From Yersinia artesiana (GTDB taxonomy: Bacteria > Pseudomonadota > Gammaproteobacteria > Enterobacterales > Enterobacteriaceae), in contig NZ_CACVAD010000003.1 of the NCBI RefSeq assembly GCF_902726545.1, forward strand, positions 1 to 54,198: DNA of 54,198 bases. Reading direction: 5' to 3'. Shown here in pieces: positions 48,788 to 54,198 of the stretch. How positions within the stretch are numbered: the first letter of the stretch is position 1; every line of letters begins with the position of its first letter. Below the pieces are notes generated by a model, which saw nothing but the letters and a program-made list of their open reading frames with translations, had not been told where the DNA came from and did no database searches. Position numbers and translations under genes: made by a program.

Positions 48788-49891
48788 ATGAAAGAATCTG
48801 AGGTACTGGCCGAAGTCAGTAATGAAAACCAGACATTAGTAGCCGTGGTGCAACAAGACCAGCGGGTAGTGTATTTCTATATTTATCCACAAGAGGCGTT
48901 TGAAGAAAGTTTCCCTGTTCGCGCTTGTTGGGTGAGAAATCTGGTCGCAGCGCCAATATCGGCTGATAATATTGCCCTTGAACAAGGATTAGCGCCGCGA
49001 TTAGCTGCCGAGTTTTGCCGTAATGTAGCCGGTGAGGCCGAACTTGATGCGCAGTTTATTTCAATTATCTGGTCAGAAAGTGATGATGGCGCAGCATTAT
49101 GGTATCAGGGGCAATTACTGGCGATTATTCCCGGTTGGAGTTTATATATTGATCACTCCGTTTGTTATTCTGCCAGCTGTATTAAAGACAACCCACTAAC
49201 ATTACCGCTGGGTTCAGCTTCCACCAATACTCAATATGCTCGCGCTCAAAATACACGCCAATTTTGGCGAACCTGGCAACAGGAAGAAGGGAATCCATGG
49301 CCTGGGCTACAGGCTGAATATATTCAGTGCTATGAACAACATTTCGGCCCTGCGGTGAAATATTATGCCATCGATCAAGGCAAGTGGCCGCCGATGGCTA
49401 TCTCACAGCACGAAAAAGAGGGAATATATTATTTTCTGACGCTAGGTGTCAGTATTCGCCCTCAGCCATGGGTTGAAATATTATTCAACGACGATGCGAC
49501 TAAATACCGGCGTTTCGAAATGGCTATAGCGATTGATAGCCAATTTGTTAATGAGGATAATGCTATTCATATGGCAAGCGCACTGGCTGGTTTTGCTCAT
49601 GTGCCTTGGGGCAAAATAACCTGGTTGGGGGAAGGGCATACACTAGAGTCAGAAGTCGCACCTCAAGGGTATGAAGGCTATATTTTATCATCCAAGCTTT
49701 ATGATAATGCCGATAGCTTAATATTACCCTTTCAGCAAGATGACTCGGTTAATCTATATTGGGCCAGTCCGGTTTTTGCCAGTGAAAGAGAATTCGCTCA
49801 TAGCATCTCGAATGGTGGTCATGATTTACTGAAAAAACTGCAACAACAGGGAGTTAACCATATTTTTTCACCACGTGAATCTGTTATTTAA
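48788..49891 (+). CDS. Suppressor-of-fused (SUFU) domain-like protein
   Basis: The 367-residue product is soluble, acidic and rich in aromatic residues. The C-terminal half (about residues 180-360) looks like a bacterial SUFU domain: YYFLTLGVSIRPQPWVEILF near 214, RRFEMAIAID near 240 and VPWGKITWLG near 269. The N-terminal half (about 1-170) is not recognised; it has WSESDDGAALWYQGQLLAII near 94. Bacterial SUFU proteins are often linked to toxin immunity or secretion systems, but no toxin gene is next to it. The assignment is from pattern memory and needs a profile search. Confidence 0.5.
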   Translation: MKESEVLAEVSNENQTLVAVVQQDQRVVYFYIYPQEAFEESFPVRACWVRNLVAAPISADNIALEQGLAPRLAAEFCRNVAGEAELDAQFISIIWSESDDGAALWYQGQLLAIIPGWSLYIDHSVCYSASCIKDNPLTLPLGSASTNTQYARAQNTRQFWRTWQQEEGNPWPGLQAEYIQCYEQHFGPAVKYYAIDQGKWPPMAISQHEKEGIYYFLTLGVSIRPQPWVEILFNDDATKYRRFEMAIAIDSQFVNEDNAIHMASALAGFAHVPWGKITWLGEGHTLESEVAPQGYEGYILSSKLYDNADSLILPFQQDDSVNLYWASPVFASEREFAHSISNGGHDLLKKLQQQGVNHIFSPRESVI

Positions 49892-50046
49892 TTTCATCTG
49901 AATATGGCGGATTTGATTTGCAGATTTTGTTATTCGGGTCTTAACTTAACAATGACGATAGCAGTTTGAGGTTGTAATGTTAAGTTTGTAAGTGAGTGAG
50001 ATAAGCAAATCTGCTATCAGTGATTTTTAATGTTATGGAGGTGCTT

Positions 50047-50295
50047 ATGGGCATACTATCTTGGATTATTTTTGGTCTTATCGCCGGTATTTTGGCTAAG
50101 TGGATTATGCCAGGAGAGGATGGCGGTGGTTTTATTATGACTATAATCCTCGGCGTAGTGGGTGCGCTGGTTGGTGGCTATATCAGCACTTTCTTTGGGA
50201 TGGGCAAGGTTGATGGATTTAACATTGGTAGCTTTGTGGTGGCGGTTATCGGCTCGCTGGTTGTGCTATTTGTCTACCGAAAGTTGAGAAGCTAG
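50047..50295 (+). CDS. GlsB/YeaQ/YmgE-family membrane protein
   Basis: The 82-residue product has three membrane helices and the family pattern: WIIFGLIAGILAKWIMPGED near the N-terminus, GGGFIMTIILGVVGALVGG and IGSFVVAVIGSLVVLFVYR. Members are small stress-associated inner-membrane proteins of unknown function. I start at 50047, seven bases after GGAGG; the longer in-frame form (50020) lacks family support. Confidence 0.88.
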   Translation: MGILSWIIFGLIAGILAKWIMPGEDGGGFIMTIILGVVGALVGGYISTFFGMGKVDGFNIGSFVVAVIGSLVVLFVYRKLRS

Positions 50296-50383
50296 CAGCT
50301 ATTTAAATGTTTTTGCAGTAATTTTAAATATTATTTGTTGATAACACTAGCATTAATCAAGAAATTCAGACTCAAAAATATAG

Positions 50384-50411
50384 GAAAGGTGGCTAAGTTT
50401 TGTCACCTTTC
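50384..50411. terminator. Hairpin before the phn transporter operon
   Basis: GAAAGGTGGC pairs with GTCACCTTTC (one wobble) over an 8-base loop. It has no U-run. It abuts the PhoB box at 50411. Confidence 0.5.
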
Positions 50412-50429
50412 TCTCATAAAACTATCATC
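50411..50429 (+). promoter_or_regulatory. PhoB box upstream of phnC
   Basis: CTCTCATAAAACTATCATC matches the Pho box (two CTGTCAT repeats spaced by an AT-rich 4-mer) at about 17 of 19 positions. It lies 61 bases before the phnC start, where it would replace the -35 element. Confidence 0.75.
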
Positions 50430-50489
50430 AATATGCAATAGAAATGTTCGTTAATGGCTCATGACTACAGGTAATCTGAGAGACATGAC

Positions 50490-51326
50490 ATGGGCCAGGC
50501 GTTACGTAAATTCACTGTAGCGGATTATCCAGCTACAGTGTCAGAATCGCGTAAAAAGGTACTTGCTGTTAAAGGCTTAGTTAAGGCGTATAAGTCACAG
50601 CATCGCGTTCTGGATGATATTAATTTTGAGCTTCACGCGGGTGAGTTTGTCGCAATAATTGGCCGTTCAGGTGCTGGTAAATCGACATTGTTGCATATTT
50701 TAAATGGTACTATTCCCAGCAGTGCTGGTGAAATAATTAATTATCATGATAATGGCGAGACACAGAATATTGCTACCCTGACAGCCAAGCAGATGCGAAA
50801 ATGGCGAGCCAAATGTGGCATGATTTTTCAAGATTTTTGTTTGGTTCCGCGCCTCGATGTCATGACTAATGTTTTATTAGGTCGCCTCAGTTACACCTCC
50901 ACACTAAAATCATTTTTTAAAATTTTTGCAGATCAAGATCGCGCCAGAGCAATCGAGTTGTTGCAATGGCTTAATATGCTGCCATATGCCTTGCAACGTG
51001 CAGAAAACCTCTCGGGTGGACAAATGCAGCGGGTGGCTATTTGCCGGGCGATGATGCAAAACCCCAAAATATTATTAGCTGACGAACCCGTCGCGTCTTT
51101 AGACCCCAAGAATACCACGCGCATTATGAATACATTACAGAAAATAAGTGAAGACGATATTGCAGTCGTCGTTAACTTACACTCTGTCGATTTAGTAAAA
51201 GAGTATTGTACGAGAGTCATTGGCATTGCTCATGGACGAATTATTTTTGACGGCCACCCCTCTATGCTGAATGACACCATTATTCAGGATATATATAGCG
51301 ACGAATCAACTGAACTTTTGCATTAA
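50490..51326 (+). CDS. phnC: Phosphonate ABC transporter ATP-binding protein
   Basis: The 278-residue product is the ATPase of a phosphonate or phosphate-ester importer. It has Walker [10 protein letters not shown] near residue 59, [20 protein letters not shown] (Q-loop) near 111, [14 protein letters not shown] near 173 and Walker [14 protein letters not shown] near 193, with the switch histidine in VNLHSVDL. About 20 extra residues precede the usual N-terminus. It heads phnC-phnD-phnE-phnE. Confidence 0.92.
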   Translation: MGQALRKFTVADYPATVSESRKKVLAVKGLVKAYKSQHRVLDDINFELHAGEFVAIIGRSGAGKSTLLHILNGTIPSSAGEIINYHDNGETQNIATLTAKQMRKWRAKCGMIFQDFCLVPRLDVMTNVLLGRLSYTSTLKSFFKIFADQDRARAIELLQWLNMLPYALQRAENLSGGQMQRVAICRAMMQNPKILLADEPVASLDPKNTTRIMNTLQKISEDDIAVVVNLHSVDLVKEYCTRVIGIAHGRIIFDGHPSMLNDTIIQDIYSDESTELLH

Positions 51327-51362
51327 TTCCCACTTATCCCATTATCAGAATAGGTTATTTTA

Positions 51363-52292
51363 ATGAAAAAAGTATTTTGTCTTACCTCATTATTGGCAAG
51401 TATGATGGTATTTAATGCCACAGCAGCGGATGCACCAAAAGAAATTAATCTGGGTATTCTGGGCGGACAGAATGCAACACAGCAGATTGGCGATAATATG
51501 TGTGTCAAAGAATTCTTGGATAAAGAATTAAACGTTAAAACCAATTTGCACAATGCTTCTGACTATTCAGGGGTGATTCAAGGCTTACTTGGTGGGAAGA
51601 TTGACCTGGTATTAAGTATGTCTCCGTCCTCTTTTGCTTCTGTTTATATCAAAGATCCTAAAGCCGTCGATATAGTGGGTATTGCTATTGATGATACGGA
51701 CAAGTCGCGCGGTTATCACTCAGTTGTAGTCGTCAAGGCCGATAGCCCTTATCAGAAAATTGAAGATTTAAAGGGCAAAGCATTTGGTTTCGCTGATCCA
51801 GACTCAACTTCAGGTTTCTTGATCCCTAATCAAATCTTTAAACAGAAATTAGGCGGAACAGCAGATAACAAATATAACAATTTCTTCTCTAGCGTGACAT
51901 TCTCTGGCGGCCATGAGCAGGATATTCTGGGTGTTATTAACGGTCAATTTGACGGTGCAGTAACATGGGCATCAATGATAGGTGACTACAATACCGGCTA
52001 TACCAGCGGCGCATTCACCCGCATGATTAGGATGGATCACCCAGATTTAATGAAGCAGATCCGTATCATCTGGGAATCTCCACTTATTCCTAATGGCCCG
52101 ATTTTAGTCCGTGGTGCATTGCCTCCTGAATTTAAAGCACAACTCGTGGCTGCGGTTAAAAAACTGGATAAAGAAGATCACGCCTGCTTTATCAAAGCAA
52201 TGGGCGGTAAACAGCATATTGGTGAAACATCACTTAGCGAGTATCAAACAATTATTGATATGAAGCGTGAATTAACCAAAGGCGACCGTTAA
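51363..52292 (+). CDS. phnD: Phosphonate-type ABC transporter substrate-binding protein
   Basis: The 309-residue product has a signal peptide (MKKVFCLTSLLASMMVFNAT, cut near AADA) and the PhnD-family fold. Characteristic segments are DYSGVIQGLLGGKIDLV near 66, FGFADPDSTSGFLIPNQIFK near 141 and SGGHEQDILGVINGQFDGAV near 180. The preferred ligand (phosphonate, phosphite or a phosphate ester) cannot be read from the sequence. It lies 36 bases after phnC. Confidence 0.92.
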   Translation: MKKVFCLTSLLASMMVFNATAADAPKEINLGILGGQNATQQIGDNMCVKEFLDKELNVKTNLHNASDYSGVIQGLLGGKIDLVLSMSPSSFASVYIKDPKAVDIVGIAIDDTDKSRGYHSVVVVKADSPYQKIEDLKGKAFGFADPDSTSGFLIPNQIFKQKLGGTADNKYNNFFSSVTFSGGHEQDILGVINGQFDGAVTWASMIGDYNTGYTSGAFTRMIRMDHPDLMKQIRIIWESPLIPNGPILVRGALPPEFKAQLVAAVKKLDKEDHACFIKAMGGKQHIGETSLSEYQTIIDMKRELTKGDR

Positions 52293-52316
52293 GTCGGCTC
52301 TGCGGATATAAATTTA

Positions 52317-52341
52317 TTAGCTCTGGCTTTGCCGGAGCTAA
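52317..52341 (+). terminator. Intercistronic hairpin between phnD and phnE
   Basis: TTAGCTCTGGC pairs with GCCGGAGCTAA (one wobble) over TTT. With TGCTTTT after it, this may terminate part of the transcripts or protect the phnCD message, giving more binding protein than permease. Confidence 0.65.
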
Positions 52342-52363
52342 TGCTTTTAGGTGGTAGCTAATT

Positions 52364-53227
52364 TTGAATACAGATTTTAACCATTACTATCAGCGGGTTA
52401 GCGTTAAACAGAAACGTGAAACATTGATTTGGTCATTGGCACTGGTCATTATCTATCTTGGTGCGGGAAGCATTGCTGAGTTTAATTTACATACTATTTT
52501 TATTTCTATTCCGCACTTTTTTGATTATCTGGTTGAAACTGTCCCCGTACTCCATTGGCATAAACTATTCGCGGATGGTCATACGGAAGGCTCGTTGGCC
52601 TATTGGGGCTATCGTCTGCCGATTCAGTTACCGCTAATCTGGGAAACTCTGCAATTGGCAGTAGCTTCGACAATTTTATCGGTAATGGTTGCCATTATTT
52701 TTGCTTTCTTGGCGGCGAATAATACTCAAAGCCCCTCATGGCTGAGATTATCTATCCGGACTTTTGTCGCTTTTTTACGCACGATGCCAGAATTAGCATG
52801 GGCAGTGATGTTTGTCATGGCTTTTGGAATTGGGGCGATTCCCGGTTTTTTGGCGCTGGCCTTACACACTATTGGCAGCTTAACCAAATTGTTTTACGAA
52901 TCATTAGAAACCGCATCGGATAAACCTGTTCGTGGCCTCGCTGCTTGTGGGGCCGGTAAATTACAGAGAATGCGTTTTGCACTTTGGCCGCAAGTAAAAC
53001 CCATATTTCTTTCCTATAGCTTTATGCGGCTGGAAATTAATTTTCGTCAATCGACTATTTTAGGATTGGTGGGCGCGGGGGGAATCGGTCAGGAGTTGAT
53101 GACCTCAATCAAACTGGATCGTTATGATCAGGTGAGTATGACACTATTGCTGATTATTATTGTGGTTTCACTGTTGGATTACACATCTGGTAAATTACGC
53201 AAGCGAGTTGTAGAAGGAGTTTCATAA
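52364..53227 (+). CDS. phnE: Phosphonate-type ABC transporter permease (first)
   Basis: The 287-residue product is an inner-membrane permease with about six helices and the family loop GLAACGAGKLQRMRFALWPQ near residue 190, followed by NFRQSTILGLVGAGGIGQEL near 223. The start appears to be TTG at 52364, with GGTGG nine bases upstream; no ATG fits as well. It shares one base with the second permease. Confidence 0.9.
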   Translation: MNTDFNHYYQRVSVKQKRETLIWSLALVIIYLGAGSIAEFNLHTIFISIPHFFDYLVETVPVLHWHKLFADGHTEGSLAYWGYRLPIQLPLIWETLQLAVASTILSVMVAIIFAFLAANNTQSPSWLRLSIRTFVAFLRTMPELAWAVMFVMAFGIGAIPGFLALALHTIGSLTKLFYESLETASDKPVRGLAACGAGKLQRMRFALWPQVKPIFLSYSFMRLEINFRQSTILGLVGAGGIGQELMTSIKLDRYDQVSMTLLLIIIVVSLLDYTSGKLRKRVVEGVS

Positions 53228-54132
53228 TGCTGACAGGCCATTTGAGCACAGGGCAACTAGCAACACTGAAACAGCAGCATCCGCAGATTTTCTTACAGCA
53301 AAAACGCTATATCAGATGGGTTACTATCATTGGGGTAGCTATTTTTTTATATTACCTTTTTTTCTTCAAAACCTTTGGTATTCCCTGGCAGGCATTTGTT
53401 AATGGTAGCCAGCAAATAAGTCGATATTTTTTGCGTATGTTTGTTTGGCATGATTTTGTTAATTGGCCATTTAGATATTATTTTGGTCAGATTTTTATTA
53501 CCTTAGCCATTGTTTTTTCAGGGACGCTTACTGCCACACTGATTGCTTTACCCCTGTCATTCCTGGCGGCGCGGAATGTGATGTCGACACCAGGTTTACG
53601 CCTTATTTCATTTGTCGTGCGCCGTTTTCTGGATATTTTCCGTGGCATTGATATGGCGATCTGGGGGCTGATTTTTGTGCGTGCTGTGGGTATGGGGCCA
53701 CTTGCTGGGGTGCTGGCGATTATTATGCAAGATATGGGGTTGCTCGGTAAACTTTATGCGGAAGGGCATGAGGCGGTTGATAAATCGCCTAATCGTGGTT
53801 TAACTGCGATGGGAGCCAATGCCTTGCAAAAACAGCGTTTTGGTATTTTCACTCAGTCTTTCCCCACTTTTTTAGCTTTAAGTCTTTACCAAATTGAATC
53901 TAATACCCGTTCGGCTGCAGTATTAGGTTTTGTCGGGGCGGGAGGGATCGGCTTAGTTTATGCTGAGAACATGCGCTTGTGGAATTGGGATGTCGTGATG
54001 TTTATTACATTAATCATGGTGGTTATTGTTATGATTATGGATAAAGTCTCAGCCACTTTGCGGAAGAAGTATATTGTTGGTGAGGAAATTGCACTTTATC
54101 AGCCAACCAATAATATTAAATCTAAAGTTTGA
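53227..54132 (+). CDS. phnE: Phosphonate-type ABC transporter permease (second)
   Basis: The 301-residue product is a second PhnE-like permease, clearly related to but distinct from the first. It has LTAMGANALQKQRFGIFTQS near residue 196 and NTRSAAVLGFVGAGGIGLVY near 232. Its start overlaps the first permease stop by one base, so the two are coupled and probably form a heterodimer. A strong terminator follows. Confidence 0.9.
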   Translation: MLTGHLSTGQLATLKQQHPQIFLQQKRYIRWVTIIGVAIFLYYLFFFKTFGIPWQAFVNGSQQISRYFLRMFVWHDFVNWPFRYYFGQIFITLAIVFSGTLTATLIALPLSFLAARNVMSTPGLRLISFVVRRFLDIFRGIDMAIWGLIFVRAVGMGPLAGVLAIIMQDMGLLGKLYAEGHEAVDKSPNRGLTAMGANALQKQRFGIFTQSFPTFLALSLYQIESNTRSAAVLGFVGAGGIGLVYAENMRLWNWDVVMFITLIMVVIVMIMDKVSATLRKKYIVGEEIALYQPTNNIKSKV

Positions 54133-54145
54133 TATCTATTCTAAG

Positions 54146-54192
54146 AATTAAGGTAAGTGTTTATTTATCTCTTACCTTAATTTGTTTTTTTA
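54146..54192 (+). terminator. Terminator of the phn transporter operon
   Basis: AATTAAGGTAAG and CTTACCTTAATT form a perfect 12-bp stem with a 13-base loop, followed by a T-rich run. The operon therefore ends with the second phnE. Confidence 0.9.
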
Positions 54193-54198
54193 TTGGGA

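Overview
The window is chromosomal DNA from a member of the Enterobacterales, almost certainly a Yersinia. The protein sequences are close to E. coli K-12 orthologues throughout. The class IV adenylate cyclase is nearly that of Y. pestis, ERIC-type and other Yersinia-style palindromic repeats sit between genes, and moaB is missing from the moa operon. The species is not certain; an environmental or Y. enterocolitica-group Yersinia is my guess.

Layout. Bases 1-520 are the downstream edge of a tRNA cluster, with a tRNA-Lys 3'-end remnant, followed by the nadA control region. From 0.5 to 42 kb the order follows the E. coli nadA-to-rhlE region: nadA-pnuC, zitB, aroG, gpmA, a psiF-like gene, the gal operon (galETKM), a CPBP membrane protease, modEF, acrZ, modABC, ybhA, pgl, bioA/bioBFCD, uvrB, ybhK, moaACDE, ybhL, ybhGFSR with cecR, and rhlE. 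Three additions break this order: a RelE-like toxin/XRE antitoxin pair between pgl and bioA, an orphan UrtE-type ABC ATPase with a degraded signature motif between bioD and uvrB, and a VF530-family gene after uvrB. From 42 to 54 kb the order is a mosaic: dusC, pbpG, yohP and dld (a separate E. coli neighbourhood), a secreted protein and a small membrane protein I do not recognise, cyaB, yajD, a SUFU-like protein, a GlsB/YeaQ-type membrane protein, and a phosphonate-type ABC transporter (phnC, phnD, two phnE).

How the genes work together. Molybdenum runs through the middle: ModABC imports molybdate, ModE senses it, and MoaA/C/D/E build molybdopterin. ModE-type operators lie before both modA and moaA, and moaA also has a Moco riboswitch leader. 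Biotin synthesis is divergent around a BirA operator. The gal operon keeps both GalR operators at E. coli-like spacing. Other control sites that can be read directly are a NadR box (nadA), a Fur box (gpmA), a LexA box and several DnaA boxes (uvrB), a PhoB box (phnC) and a perfect palindrome over the toxin-antitoxin promoter.

Three small genes are easily missed: acrZ (46 codons), yohP (27 codons) and a 58-codon two-helix membrane protein. The most unusual structure is a dispersed element of about 120 bp. Its two copies, in the nadA-pnuC and modE-modF spacers, differ mainly by compensatory changes in hairpin stems. I found no CRISPR array, prophage or transposase, and no multi-gene defence system. 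Most of the window is conserved housekeeping DNA.
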